Source of the DNA: Chloroflexota bacterium
GTDB taxonomy: Bacteria; Chloroflexota; Dormibacteria; Dormibacterales; Dormibacteraceae
Reading direction: 5' to 3'
Assembly (NCBI GenBank): GCA_005880175.1
Contig: VBJR01000093.1
Location: 3,943 to 30,689, forward strand
Length of the DNA stretch: 26,747 nt
This document shows positions 1 through 7,410 of this stretch, in pieces. Every line of letters begins with the position of its first letter. Within the stretch, counting starts at the first letter, position 1. The translations under genes were made by a program, and so were the position numbers. The notes under the pieces are model-generated. The model ran no database searches. It worked only from the letters and a program-made list of their open reading frames with translations, and had not been told where the DNA came from.

Positions 1-342
1 TGAACGAAAGAGGGCGGGGGGCGTCACCGTGCCTTGAAAGACCAACATCGATAGAGCAGCAAGTACGAGTCCGGGCAAGATGACAGGCGCAACGTGCGGA
101 GATTGACCAATGGTTGTGCTGGGTCCGACGACGACGTTCGCGATACGGCTTGCGGGAGCACTCAACAGGCGTCCACTGACCAACACCAGTAGAAAGATGA
201 ACCAAGCGAGCAGTCGTTGCGGATTGCGAACTGTGATACGCACTGCGTTCATGAACCGTAGGCGCTCAAGCTCGATTAGAGCCCCCACGTCCGACCAAGG
301 CGAGGCGTCGATTCTCTCAGAGAGCGCCGCTGTATCTTTCAT
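1..342 (-). CDS. ABC transporter permease, N-terminal part (runs off the left edge)
   Basis: The reading frame opens at an ATG (342) and stays open for 114 codons to the window edge, so the C-terminus is missing. About 30 hydrophilic residues lead into a basic stretch and a membrane segment (residues about 46-60, WFIFLLVLVSG), followed by a polar loop and a second hydrophobic segment (about 90-106). The start overlaps the 3' end of the ATP-binding gene by 26 nt, so the two are translationally coupled and very likely form one transporter. The layout resembles ABC-2 or putative ABC-exporter membrane subunits, which pair with a separate ATPase. Substrate unknown. Codon use is much less GC-ending than in the Tad and T4SS genes. 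Confidence 0.6.
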   Translation of the reverse strand, partial: MKDTAALSERIDASPWSDVGALIELERLRFMNAVRITVRNPQRLLAWFIFLLVLVSGRLLSAPASRIANVVVGPSTTIGQSPHVAPVILPGLVLAALSMLVFQGTVTPPALFRS

Positions 343-1042
343 TCTCGATCGTCTGGACGTGCTTGCCTCTATCAATCGTGACGATGCGATGACAGAGCCG
401 TTCCACATAGTACTTGAGGTGAGAACTCATGACTATCGACATGCCTGCGGCACTCGACTGTTGGAGCATATCGGCAAGATCCTCCTGGGCCGACTGATCC
501 AGTCCCGTGATGGGCTCGTCGAGAAGAAGGATCGGTCTGCGAACTAGAAGCGCTGTGGCGAGAAGCGTCTTCTGCCTCATCCCCTTTGACATTGCGTCGC
601 CGAGCTTGTCGCGGTGTTCGGTGAGATGGAAGCGGTCCATAAGCTCTGTTGCTCGCTCGTGCCACGAGCCATCCAGACGCCACAGCTTGGACGCGATCAG
701 AAGATGCTCCCAGACGGTGAGCATTGGATCGATGTCTGGAACCTCGGGAACGAACATGACATGCTGCCCACGCTTCGGTCCGAGGATTTGGCCAGCCCAC
801 GTAATCCGCCCAGCGTCAGGCCGCAACATTCCTGCCAAGAGGTGCAGCGTCGTCGTCTTACCTGCGCCGTTGTCGCCCATGAGACCCATCACTTGGCCCG
901 CGGCCACTTCGAAGGAGACGCCATCAACGGCGGTCGTTTTGCCGAACCGTTTCGTCAGGCCGGTGACAACCAAACCCGACCCTGGCTGCGCATCAGCCCT
1001 GGCGACATCTCCTTCCGAGTTGGCGTCGTACTCCTGCAACAT
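317..1042 (-). CDS. ABC transporter ATP-binding protein
   Basis: This 241-aa nucleotide-binding subunit powers an ABC transporter at the cytoplasmic face of the membrane. Walker A is GDNGAGKTT (residues 56-64). The Q-loop region carries E100 (FVPE), as in many ABC-2 type ATPases. The signature loop is MSKGMRQK (151-158), Walker B with catalytic Glu is ILLLDEP (171-177), the D-loop follows at GLD (180-182), and the switch histidine is H208. The ATG at 1042 is preceded by a GAGGGA ribosome site. Length is typical of CcmA/ABC-2 ATPases. Its partner is the permease that overlaps its stop codon. The substrate cannot be told. Base composition is lower in GC than the genes to the right, which suggests a separate origin. 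Confidence 0.88.
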   Translation of the reverse strand: MLQEYDANSEGDVARADAQPGSGLVVTGLTKRFGKTTAVDGVSFEVAAGQVMGLMGDNGAGKTTTLHLLAGMLRPDAGRITWAGQILGPKRGQHVMFVPEVPDIDPMLTVWEHLLIASKLWRLDGSWHERATELMDRFHLTEHRDKLGDAMSKGMRQKTLLATALLVRRPILLLDEPITGLDQSAQEDLADMLQQSSAAGMSIVMSSHLKYYVERLCHRIVTIDRGKHVQTIENERYSGAL

Positions 1043-1147
1043 GCTTCCCTCGCCACACGATCAGACCGGGCGACCCGCTTTGGGTACCTCGGCGGACTCG
1101 AATCGGCGAGGAAGAGGATACACGCATAGCGGGCACCGGCCAGGGAC

Positions 1148-1176
1148 TTGACAACTCGGATCGCTTCGAGCGTCGA
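1148..1176 (+). promoter_or_regulatory. Promoter-like element TTGACA-N14-GAGCGTC (copy 1)
   Basis: TTGACA (1148-1153) is followed after 14 nt by GAGCGTC (1168-1174), which places CGTCGA 17 nt after the TTGACA, in the -10 position. The same two blocks at the same spacing occur at 1598 and 12763. Transcription from here would begin within a few bases of the ATG at 1185, which has no Shine-Dalgarno sequence, so a leaderless mRNA is likely. Inference from position and recurrence. Confidence 0.4.
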
Positions 1177-1184
1177 TCTGGTAT

Positions 1185-1601
1185 ATGACCGACAAGCGCA
1201 TGACCTATGCAGGGCCCGGCGGCCAGCTGGACGCCTTCTTCGTCTACGGCACTCTGCGCCCCGGACAGCCCAACTTCCGTGTGATCGCGCCGCTCGTGGT
1301 CGAGACGGCGCCGGCCATCCTGCACAACCATGTCCTGTACGGACGCCGGCTGCCGTTCCCCTACGCAACTCCTGGGACTGGCCGCGTGGTCGGGTATGCC
1401 GGCGAGGGAAGGCCCAACCACTACGTACGCCGCGCGGTCAGGGTGGTTACTGAGCGAGGGACGCTGCCGGCCTGGGTCTACCTGGCCGGGATCAGCGCAT
1501 CCCGGCTGTCACCCAGCCAGGTAATTCACACTGGCGATTGGCGCGAGGTCGCGGGCGCGGCGGACGCCTCTGATTGCACGCATCGCCGGCCAGGTGCTTG
1601 A
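1185..1601 (+). CDS. Gamma-glutamylcyclotransferase-like (AIG2/GGCT fold) protein, probably internally shortened
   Basis: This 138-aa protein carries the GGCT/AIG2 nucleotide-loop motif FFVYGTLRPGQPNF (residues about 18-31) and the later NHYVRRAVRV and AWVYLAG strands. Family members cleave gamma-glutamyl amines or peptides through 5-oxoproline formation, using a Glu in an LD..EG helix. Here the segment that normally lies between the G-x-V-x-G strand and the YxRR strand is cut to a few residues (VVGYAGEG). That looks like an in-frame loss of roughly 15-20 residues that removes or displaces the catalytic region. The ATG follows a promoter-like element directly and has no ribosome site. GGCT-like genes are known companions of amidoligase/ATP-grasp sets, and such a set lies 23 kb to the right. 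The family call is firm; activity is doubtful. Confidence 0.65.
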   Translation: MTDKRMTYAGPGGQLDAFFVYGTLRPGQPNFRVIAPLVVETAPAILHNHVLYGRRLPFPYATPGTGRVVGYAGEGRPNHYVRRAVRVVTERGTLPAWVYLAGISASRLSPSQVIHTGDWREVAGAADASDCTHRRPGA

Positions 1602-1626
1602 CATCTAGGGGCGTTTCGAGCGTCGA
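1598..1626 (+). promoter_or_regulatory. Promoter-like element TTGACA-N14-GAGCGTC (copy 2)
   Basis: TTGACA (1598-1603) overlaps the stop codon of the GGCT-like gene. GAGCGTC (1618-1624) follows after exactly 14 nt, and the surrounding TTCGAGCGTCGAT is identical to copy 1. It lies 93 nt upstream of the winged-helix gene, which has its own ribosome site. This suggests that the two small genes are transcribed by the same specificity factor. Confidence 0.4.
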
Positions 1627-1718
1627 TGTCCTTGGCCTGCTGAACCGCGATGCGCACGCGGAGGTCATCCCGCCCCGGCCGGGGCATGACTCGACAACTC
1701 CAAGATAGGAGAGCGTTC

Positions 1719-2309
1719 ATGCCCAACGACGACAACGTCATGAACAACAGCGCCCTCGCCCTACCGGCCGGGGTGCCAACCACCGCTTCGACGGATGCGG
1801 TCTGGGCCGCGCTGGTCGCCAACAGCGACGCGACGGCGGCGGACCTCGCCGCGCACGCCAACGTTGGCCGGTCCACCGCGAACAAGGTGCTGGTGGCCCT
1901 GGAGACGGCCGGTGCCGCAGTGAGGCAGCCCGGCGGGCGCGACGGGGGCAGGACCCTCCCGGATCGGTGGCGTGCGGCCACAGGCGAGGCGACGCCCGAG
2001 CCGGAGTCGTCCACGTCCGCCGAGATCGCGGAGACCGCCGATGACGCCAGCGGCGACGCGGTCGCCGAGTTGGCCTCGACCGTGCTGCCGAACGGTCGCC
2101 TGGCCAAGGGCCAGCTGCGCGACATGGTGTTGGCGCACCTGCGGCAACACTACAACCAGGAGTTCACGCCGACCGCCATCGGCCGCGCGTTGGACCGATC
2201 GGCCGGAGCCACGGCCAATGCGTGCGAGCGCCTGGTTGAGAGCGGGCTGGTGACTCGCACGAGCGACACGCCACGCCGCTACCGCGTCACGCGCCGGGGC
2301 AGGCGCTGA
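1719..2309 (+). CDS. Double winged-helix DNA-binding regulator
   Basis: The start is the ATG at 1719, which has AGGAGAG (1707-1713) at good spacing; upstream in-frame codons have no ribosome site. The 196-aa protein has an N-terminal winged helix-turn-helix (residues about 23-75) with the recognition helix VGRSTANKVLVALETAG. An acidic, Thr/Ser/Ala-rich linker follows (about 80-120). A second winged helix (about 125-190) contains TPTAIGRALDRSAGATANACERLVESGLV and ends in a basic tail. The two-domain MarR/IclR-like layout is common in high-GC monoderm accessory regions. No ligand pocket is evident. It probably regulates the element, but its target is unknown. A GC-rich hairpin follows the stop. 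Confidence 0.65.
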   Translation: MPNDDNVMNNSALALPAGVPTTASTDAVWAALVANSDATAADLAAHANVGRSTANKVLVALETAGAAVRQPGGRDGGRTLPDRWRAATGEATPEPESSTSAEIAETADDASGDAVAELASTVLPNGRLAKGQLRDMVLAHLRQHYNQEFTPTAIGRALDRSAGATANACERLVESGLVTRTSDTPRRYRVTRRGRR

Positions 2310-2326
2310 CCATACGACGGCCGGGG

Positions 2327-2360
2327 GGCCGGGGAGCAGCTTTGCAAGCCGTCCCCGGCC
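2327..2360 (+). terminator. GC hairpin after the winged-helix gene
   Basis: GGCCGGGGA (2327-2335) and TCCCCGGCC (2352-2360) form a perfect 9-bp stem just after the stop at 2309. No T-tract follows, so this is either a hairpin-only terminator or a transcript-stabilising structure. A close relative of the same hairpin lies at 2773-2808. Confidence 0.5.
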
Positions 2361-2424
2361 TGTCCCTCTCGTTACCAGCGACGTCGAATCCTCGCCACGT
2401 CAGTGTCCTGGTTCGACTATTGCG

Positions 2425-2451
2425 TATTCGGTTGACAAGGTGCTGGCGGGG
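2425..2451. repeat. 27-bp direct repeat, copy 1
   Basis: This is a 27-bp sequence with core GGTTGACAAGGTGCTGGCGG that is identical at 2867-2893, same orientation, 442 bp apart. It lies 58 bp beyond the stop of the truncated gene copy. The sequence on either side of the two copies has diverged, so the repeat stands out as a conserved island. It contains TTGACA, but no recognisable -10 sequence follows. Confidence 0.75.
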
Positions 2452-2509
2452 CCGGTACTCGTCCTGTAAGCGACCCCTAGATCAGTTGGTGGTCAATGCG
2501 AGAGCGTGA

Positions 2510-2757
2510 TCACTCCCGCTGAACGTATCGCTGTCGGACCTCGGCGGCCCGAGCGCGGTGGCCAGCGGCCTCAAGTGCCTTAGCCAGCTCCTCGGCCAGG
2601 CCCCGCCGGTCGGGGTCCAGCCTGAACGCCTCGTCGAGGATCGCGACGGCGCGGCCGGCCTCTTGGAGGGCCAGGAAGTGCGAACCGAGACGGGCGAGCA
2701 GGGTGACCCGTGCCTCCGCAGCCTGATGCGGACGGTGCGGACGTACTCCTCGGCGCC
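2510..2757 (-). pseudogene. Truncated copy of the 3' end of the BTAD-like gene
   Basis: About 68 codons ending at 2510 match the C-terminal 68 residues of the gene that ends at 2948. Sixty-two of the 68 residues are identical, including AGRAVAILDEAFRLDPDR. Similarity stops at about 2757, where a hairpin begins. A 1-nt gap near 2720 breaks the frame before that. No ribosome site or promoter precedes it. By hand count, about 26 codons differ between the copies and about 20 of those differences are synonymous. The copy therefore diverged while still coding for protein and was cut down later. It is a remnant rather than a working gene. Confidence 0.7.
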
Positions 2758-2772
2758 GCCGTGTACGCCGCC

Positions 2773-2808
2773 GGGGCCGGGGAACGGTTGTCAGCCGTCC
2801 CCGGCCCC
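2773..2808. terminator. GC hairpin, second copy
   Basis: GGGGCCGGGGA (2773-2783) and TCCCCGGCCCC (2798-2808) pair perfectly over 11 bp around a 14-nt loop. The right arm and part of the loop match the hairpin at 2327-2360. It therefore seems to have been duplicated together with the truncated gene end and the 27-bp repeat. Confidence 0.5.
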
Positions 2809-2866
2809 ACCGCTGTCTTTCAGCGGACGGCGCGATCTCGTGCGACATGCTGATTTCGGATTTCGC

Positions 2867-2893
2867 TATTCGGTTGACAAGGTGCTGGCGGGG
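2867..2893. repeat. 27-bp direct repeat, copy 2
   Basis: Identical in all 27 positions to 2425-2451. It lies 54 bp beyond the stop of the intact BTAD-like gene (2948), the same relative place as copy 1 has behind the truncated copy. Function unknown: a recombination site, a protein-binding site or a 3' regulatory element are all possible. Confidence 0.75.
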
Positions 2894-2947
2894 GACTCCT
2901 CTTGCGCTGCCCCCAAACGATCTGGCGCTCAGACTGGAAACGGAGGT

Positions 2948-4222
2948 TCACTCCCGCTGGACGTAGCGCCTCCTGACCTCGGCGGCTCGCGCCCGATGAC
3001 CAGCCGCCTCCAGGGCTTTGGTCAGCTCCTCGGCGAGGCCCTGACGGTCGGGGTCCAGCCTGAACGCCTCGTCGAGGATCGCGACGGCGCGTCCGGCCTC
3101 CTTCCGCGCCAGGAAGTGGGAGCCGAGACGCGCGAGCAGGATGACCCGAGCCTCCTGTAGCCGGACTCGGACGCTGCGGACGTACTCCTCGGCGGCCCCC
3201 CGGCCTTCGTTGATCGTCTGCTCCAGGTCGTCCCAATCCGCGAGGAACTCGGCGGCGGTGGCGGCGATGGCGCTCTCGATCTCCGCGACGACCGCCTCGG
3301 GCAGCAGGCCCGTGCCCGGGTTGTCGGCCGCCAGCCGCAGGATCTCGACGGCGTCGACCCGGCAAGTCTCGACGTCTAGCATCAGGTCGCGCTCGGTCAC
3401 CGTCAGGGAACGGCTGATCGCCGGGAGCTTCGTGTGCATGCGGTTGAGCAACTTCCGAAGCCTCATCAGCTGCGTCTCGCGCTCGTAGCCCGGATGCAGT
3501 TCCTCCGCCGGGATCGTGCGCGGGATGGGGTGTCCTGGTTCATGGATCGCCCGCACGAGCAGGTACTGCCAGAGGTAGCTCGCGGTCGGAGCCGCGAGGA
3601 GTTCGGCGGTAACGTCCTTGTCGCCATCGCAGACCTTCAGCGCTCCGAGGGTCTGGACCGAGAGGGGCAGGCTGGAGGTCAGCGCCGCCTGGCGCTGCCG
3701 CTGGCCGTTGATCGCCGTGGCCGCGATCCTCGGCGGGACGGGACTCTCGTCGTCCAGCTCGGCGAGCCACGATGCCGGCGGCCCGGCGTAGTGGTGGCGG
3801 AAGCTGAGCTGGGCCTTAGTCGCTGGCGATGGATACCCACCGTCGGCCAGTCTCCTGGTCAGCTCATCTTCGTCAATCCTTCCGCGCAGGTGCGCCCAGG
3901 TCCAACCTGCCGGGGAGGTGGCCCACCTCTCGCGCGCCAGCCTGCGTCGCTGCCAGCCCAGGTACTCGACACGGAGCGTGGCCAGCCAGAGCGGGACTCC
4001 CAGCTCCAGGCAGCGCGGAGCCTCGGACGCCAACAGGCGAAGGAACCTGGGCGACACGCCATCAGGCGGCGTGAGGGCCGGCCCGAAGGGATGCCGGCGT
4101 TCGCCGCGAGCGGCGGCCTGGAGCCGGATGCGGACGGTGCGCCAGTTGCGCTTGGGCACGACCAAGGCGAGCGCGAGCCAGAGCACCGCGGCGGACAGCA
4201 GGGCGTCAGCCAGGGAGGGCAC
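2948..4222 (-). CDS. Membrane-anchored BTAD/SARP-like protein at the end of the Tad operon
   Basis: The GTG at 4222 has GGAG six bases upstream and overlaps the preceding stop by 17 nt. This gives 424 aa; a longer frame exists but lies inside the upstream gene. A membrane segment comes first (residues about 4-22, ADALLSAAVLWLALALVVP), then a basic linker. A region at about 205-325 fits the winged-helix plus bacterial transcriptional activator (BTAD) layout of SARP proteins: LGALKV strand, LWQYLLVRAI helix, MRLRKLLNRM, and LDVETCRVD. The C-terminus is helical and TPR-like (AILDEAFRLDPDRQGLAEEL). BTAD proteins with membrane segments occur in high-GC pilus clusters. The role may be regulation or assembly. 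The 3' end is duplicated at 2510. Confidence 0.6.
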   Translation of the reverse strand: MPSLADALLSAAVLWLALALVVPKRNWRTVRIRLQAAARGERRHPFGPALTPPDGVSPRFLRLLASEAPRCLELGVPLWLATLRVEYLGWQRRRLARERWATSPAGWTWAHLRGRIDEDELTRRLADGGYPSPATKAQLSFRHHYAGPPASWLAELDDESPVPPRIAATAINGQRQRQAALTSSLPLSVQTLGALKVCDGDKDVTAELLAAPTASYLWQYLLVRAIHEPGHPIPRTIPAEELHPGYERETQLMRLRKLLNRMHTKLPAISRSLTVTERDLMLDVETCRVDAVEILRLAADNPGTGLLPEAVVAEIESAIAATAAEFLADWDDLEQTINEGRGAAEEYVRSVRVRLQEARVILLARLGSHFLARKEAGRAVAILDEAFRLDPDRQGLAEELTKALEAAGHRARAAEVRRRYVQRE

Positions 4223-5237
4223 TGACGTCTCCGGTGACGGTGAACGCCTCTGGCAGGAGGTGGGCCGCCAGGTCGCGCAGCACCCGGCCACACTCACTGT
4301 CGCTCATCAGCGACCACGGCAGTCCGCGGCGATCGGCTTCCGGAACGACGTGCTCGTACGGCAGCATCGCGACGTGCTGAAAGTTCGGCAGCTCGTCGGG
4401 CAGGAAATCGGCGGCGCGCATCTGGTTGATCAGCAGCACCGTGGTGGCGAGACGGGAGGGGCGCCCCGACTCAACGAGGCCGGCCGCGGCCTCGGCTGAC
4501 CTGGGGGACACGAGGCCAACCGCGATGAGAGCGTCCGCGGTGTCCTCGGCACCCTCGCGAAGGTCGCGGTCGATGGCGCTGCTATCCACCACCACCAGGT
4601 CGTAATGCCGATCCACCGCCTGCCGGAGCAGGCGCAGCTGGTGCCTGGCGACGCGACCCCTGGGCACGCAGAGCAGCTCGCAGCCAGACGGATGGCGGAC
4701 CGTGAGGTCGACCAGGTCTTCCCCGATCCGTCCCGTGTGCTGGTCGAGGTTCAGGCGCCAGGGGTCGGACTCCAGCCCCAGTGCCTCCGAGAGCTGGCCC
4801 TCGGAAAGGAGGCAGAGCGGCCGTGGCCGGCGCGTACCTCCGTCCTCATCGGTCGGCACCTGGCCCTGGACCGCGACGAGGACGGCGAGGTTGAACGCGA
4901 GGCTGCTGGCGCCCGCACTCGACTCGAGGTCCGCGAAGGCGACGAGCGGCGCTCGGCCGCGGGTCCGGGGGGCGGCCGGCTGCGGGAGGAGCGGCTCCTC
5001 CTCGCTGGCGCTCTCCTCCCGCCAGTCGGGCAAGCGCGTTGTTGCTCCAATGCCCGCGAGCGCCAGGACGACCGCCAGTGCGGCGATGCCAGCTGCCGCG
5101 ATCGTCGCCGCACCCAGGGCTGTCACGACCTCCGGTCGGAAGCGGACCGAGGCCGGCAGCCACCTCGACGCCTGAACGGCCAAGGCGACCATCAGCAGCG
5201 TCACGAGGACGCCGACGGCCGACCCGCTCACGGGCAT
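4206..5237 (-). CDS. TadZ/CpaE-like MinD-fold protein with N-terminal membrane segments
   Basis: The ATG at 5237 lies 4 nt past the upstream stop and gives 343 aa; a TTG at 5258 inside the upstream gene is less likely. Two membrane segments come first (about 7-24 and 38-65). A MinD/ParA-like domain (about 95-330) follows, with VAFADLESSAGASSLAFNLAV in the Walker A position and YDLVVVDSSAID as the Walker B strand. The two lysines of the deviant Walker A motif are absent (SSAGASS). ATP hydrolysis is therefore unlikely, in line with the atypical Walker A of TadZ. TadZ/CpaE proteins localise Tad secretion complexes. This is the second MinD-like gene of the operon. Confidence 0.65.
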   Translation of the reverse strand: MPVSGSAVGVLVTLLMVALAVQASRWLPASVRFRPEVVTALGAATIAAAGIAALAVVLALAGIGATTRLPDWREESASEEEPLLPQPAAPRTRGRAPLVAFADLESSAGASSLAFNLAVLVAVQGQVPTDEDGGTRRPRPLCLLSEGQLSEALGLESDPWRLNLDQHTGRIGEDLVDLTVRHPSGCELLCVPRGRVARHQLRLLRQAVDRHYDLVVVDSSAIDRDLREGAEDTADALIAVGLVSPRSAEAAAGLVESGRPSRLATTVLLINQMRAADFLPDELPNFQHVAMLPYEHVVPEADRRGLPWSLMSDSECGRVLRDLAAHLLPEAFTVTGDVSALPG

Positions 5238-5241
5238 TCGC

Positions 5242-5658
5242 CTATGTGCCGATCGCAAACGTCGCCCCCTTGCTCTGGGTCAGGGTAACGGCACCAAGCA
5301 CGAACAGGTTCACCCTCACCCGCGCCGTCACCGTGACCGTGTTGCCGCTCACGCCGATCGTCCAGCCCTCCAGGCCGGGCAGCCGGCTCGCGCGAAGCGA
5401 GCGATCCGACGCCGCCCTGGCCTGGTCGGGATCGAGGCGCACCACCTGGCCACCACTGTTGCGGAAGGCCGCGACGTCGATGCTCTGGGCGCCGTCCTCG
5501 GCCGCGGCCTGGAGCGTTTCGCCCGTCTGCACGTGGGCGGCCTCGACCAGTCCGCTGTCGATCACGTAGATCGCCAGTGGGACGAAGAGGAATGCCATCA
5601 CGAAGACGGCAAGGATGAGTACCTGGCCCTGCTGGTCGCGCTGCCGGCGCTCCGTCAT
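5242..5658 (-). CDS. TadG-like pilus assembly protein
   Basis: 138 aa, starting at the ATG at 5658, which overlaps the preceding stop (ATGA). The basic N-terminus is followed by GQVLILAVFVMAFLFVPLAIYVIDSG (about 10-35), a typical TadG/pseudopilin-type hydrophobic helix after a Gly-Gln. The extracytoplasmic domain continues with AAHVQTGETLQAAAEDGAQSIDVAAF, the usual Tad_G pattern. It is short next to proteobacterial TadG, which carries a large vWA domain, so only the anchoring part is present. It likely acts as a minor structural component of the pilus or its base. Confidence 0.65.
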   Translation of the reverse strand: MTERRQRDQQGQVLILAVFVMAFLFVPLAIYVIDSGLVEAAHVQTGETLQAAAEDGAQSIDVAAFRNSGGQVVRLDPDQARAASDRSLRASRLPGLEGWTIGVSGNTVTVTARVRVNLFVLGAVTLTQSKGATFAIGT

Positions 5659-6071
5659 GCCACCCGGCTCCGGTAGGGCTCGATCAGGGCGCTGGCCTGC
5701 CATGTCAGCCGGACCCGCTGTCCCAGCACCTGCGAGATGATCGGGAACTCGCCCAGGCCGACGTAGCCCTGGACGCTGGCCGTCAGGGTTCCTCCACGTT
5801 GGAAGCCCCCGGTGTCCAGGGTCAGGTGGAAGTCCTGGAGCTGGCTGCCCTGGACAGCCTGCTGGGCGGCGTCGTTGGCGGCACGCTGCGCGTCGTTGGC
5901 GCTCGGGGCGCGAGCTGCGGCAAAGGCGGCCTGGCTGGCGGCTGAGCGCAGAGTCACGTACTGGCTCACGATCTGACCCACGGCGAGGATGCCAAGCGCG
6001 AAGAGCAGAAGGACGAAGGCGGAGACGGCCCATTCGACGAGCGCCTGGCCGGACTGTTGCTTCGCTCTCAC
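5655..6071 (-). CDS. TadE-like pseudopilin (second)
   Basis: 138 aa, starting at the GTG at 6071, which overlaps the upstream stop by 4 nt (GTGA). The N-terminus MRAKQQSGQALVEWAVSAF has the TadE signature G-x-x-x-V-E and leads into one membrane helix (about 14-35). The rest is extracytoplasmic and contains AASQAAFAAARAPSANDAQRAANDAA, the region typical of TadE/TadF. In Tad systems such proteins are processed by a prepilin peptidase at the G/x-x-x-x-E site. No such peptidase gene is in this window. Confidence 0.75.
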   Translation of the reverse strand: MRAKQQSGQALVEWAVSAFVLLLFALGILAVGQIVSQYVTLRSAASQAAFAAARAPSANDAQRAANDAAQQAVQGSQLQDFHLTLDTGGFQRGGTLTASVQGYVGLGEFPIISQVLGQRVRLTWQASALIEPYRSRVA

Positions 6072-6478
6072 GACGTGGACACCCCCGGCTGGAACTGCTC
6101 CACGGTGTGCACGGCGTGCGCCCTGATGGGCAGCGCGCGGAAGGGCGGCACGGGCACCGGCAGCAATGCGGGCGCGGTGCCGCTCGCATCGACCACCACC
6201 AGGTTTCCCTGCCGACGCGCCTGCACCTGGATGCCGCCGCCGCCCGGCTCCAGCTTGGCCCAGAGGTCCATCGTCGTCCGGCTGCCATCGGCTGGCGTGT
6301 GGCCGACCAGCGCGGCCTCGAAGGCGCCCTCCCTGGCCGCCGTGTCGAGGCTGCCCCGGTAGTGGAGGAAGATCGCGACCTGCGCGGTCAGGACGATGAG
6401 CAGCATCAGAAGCCCGACGGTGAGCGCGAACTCCACCATGCTTTGGCCCTGCTGCCGGCTTCGACGCCTTGCCGTCAC
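6068..6478 (-). CDS. TadE-like pseudopilin (first)
   Basis: 136 aa, starting at the GTG at 6478, which overlaps the tadC stop and has GGGG six bases upstream. The basic leader ends in QQGQSMVEFALTVGLLMLL, the classic TadE prepilin motif with Glu at +5 of the predicted site. The membrane helix (about 15-37) is followed by YRGSLDTAAREGAFEAALVG and an extracytoplasmic beta-rich domain. Two tandem TadE genes plus a TadG gene are common in Tad operons, where they form minor pilins. Confidence 0.78.
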   Translation of the reverse strand: MTARRRSRQQGQSMVEFALTVGLLMLLIVLTAQVAIFLHYRGSLDTAAREGAFEAALVGHTPADGSRTTMDLWAKLEPGGGGIQVQARRQGNLVVVDASGTAPALLPVPVPPFRALPIRAHAVHTVEQFQPGVSTS

Positions 6479-7410
6479 AGCTGCCCCAGGGCGCCGATGA
6501 GCGGCGTAAAGACCAGGTAGAAGATCAGGACCAGTAGCGGTCCCACGAAGAACAGCAGGGCCGGGATCGTGAGGAGGATGGGCGCGCGCGTGATCCGCTC
6601 CCGATAGCTGGCGAACCATGCCTGGCGCAGCTGCATCGACTGCTCGCTGAGCAGCTCGGCCATCCGCGTCCCGTACCGCACCCCCACCCGGAAGCTGTCG
6701 GCCAGGCGGGCGAGCGTCGTCACGCCGTGACGGTCCGCCACCTCGTCGAGGGCGGCCTCCAGCCGTACGCGACGCACGGCGCGTGCGAGCAGGGCCTCCC
6801 TGATCAGGTCGGCGGCCGAGTCCTCGTAGATGTCGACCGCGTCACTCAAGGCCCCTTCGGGCGTCGCCGCCCCGCTCTCCAGGAGGACGCGCGCGGCGAC
6901 GAGCAGCCTGGGCAGCCGGTGTTCGATGCCGGCGCGCAAGCGGCCGGCCCGCCGGCGCAGGCTCAGCCACGACCAGGCCGGCCAGAGCATGGCGCCTGCC
7001 ACGGGGAGCAGCACCGTGAACAGCGTCACCTGGCCACCGGAGCCCAGCGCCAGCAGCAGGTCGAGGACCACCGCGGCCAAACCGCCGGCCACGGCGCGCA
7101 CGCCGAGCCTGCGCACCAGCTCCTGCTCGCTGGCGGGCACCTGATGCCCGGCCAGGCGGAGCAGGGCGAGGTCGGTGCGGGCGATGGAGGCCAGGCTGGC
7201 GAGGCGCTCCAGCTGTGCCGCGAGCAGGTCGGGGCCAGCTGTGCGCGAAGGCGTCGCCGCCACCTGGGGCACCATGGGCTCGGAGATGGCCCGTCGGTGC
7301 ATCACGTACTCCTCGGCGGTCAGGCGCCGCGGCCAGGTCAGGTAGAGACCAGCGGCCCCGACGCCACAGACCCCTGCCACCAGGATCGCCATGACCAACG
7401 TCACGGTCAC
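6475..7410 (-). CDS. tadC: Tad inner-membrane platform protein TadC
   Basis: The GTG at 7410 overlaps the tadB stop (GTGA) and has GAGGA eight bases upstream, giving 311 aa. One N-terminal membrane helix is followed by a cytoplasmic stretch (RLTAEEYVMHRRAISEP) and a pair of helices near the middle. A T2SSF domain comes next (about 165-275, HRLPRLLVAARVLLESGAATPEGAL, then RVGVRYGTRMAELL). A final hydrophobic segment ends in LIGALGQL. TadB and TadC together form the membrane platform on which the TadA ATPase works. Order and overlap with tadB support the assignment. Confidence 0.8.
   Translation of the reverse strand: MTVTLVMAILVAGVCGVGAAGLYLTWPRRLTAEEYVMHRRAISEPMVPQVAATPSRTAGPDLLAAQLERLASLASIARTDLALLRLAGHQVPASEQELVRRLGVRAVAGGLAAVVLDLLLALGSGGQVTLFTVLLPVAGAMLWPAWSWLSLRRRAGRLRAGIEHRLPRLLVAARVLLESGAATPEGALSDAVDIYEDSAADLIREALLARAVRRVRLEAALDEVADRHGVTTLARLADSFRVGVRYGTRMAELLSEQSMQLRQAWFASYRERITRAPILLTIPALLFFVGPLLVLIFYLVFTPLIGALGQL

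Noticed and set aside
2432..2437. TTGACA inside the 27-bp repeats as promoters
   Set aside because: No -10-like sequence follows at either copy, and downstream sequences differ. The TTGACA-N14-GAGCGTC pattern is not met.
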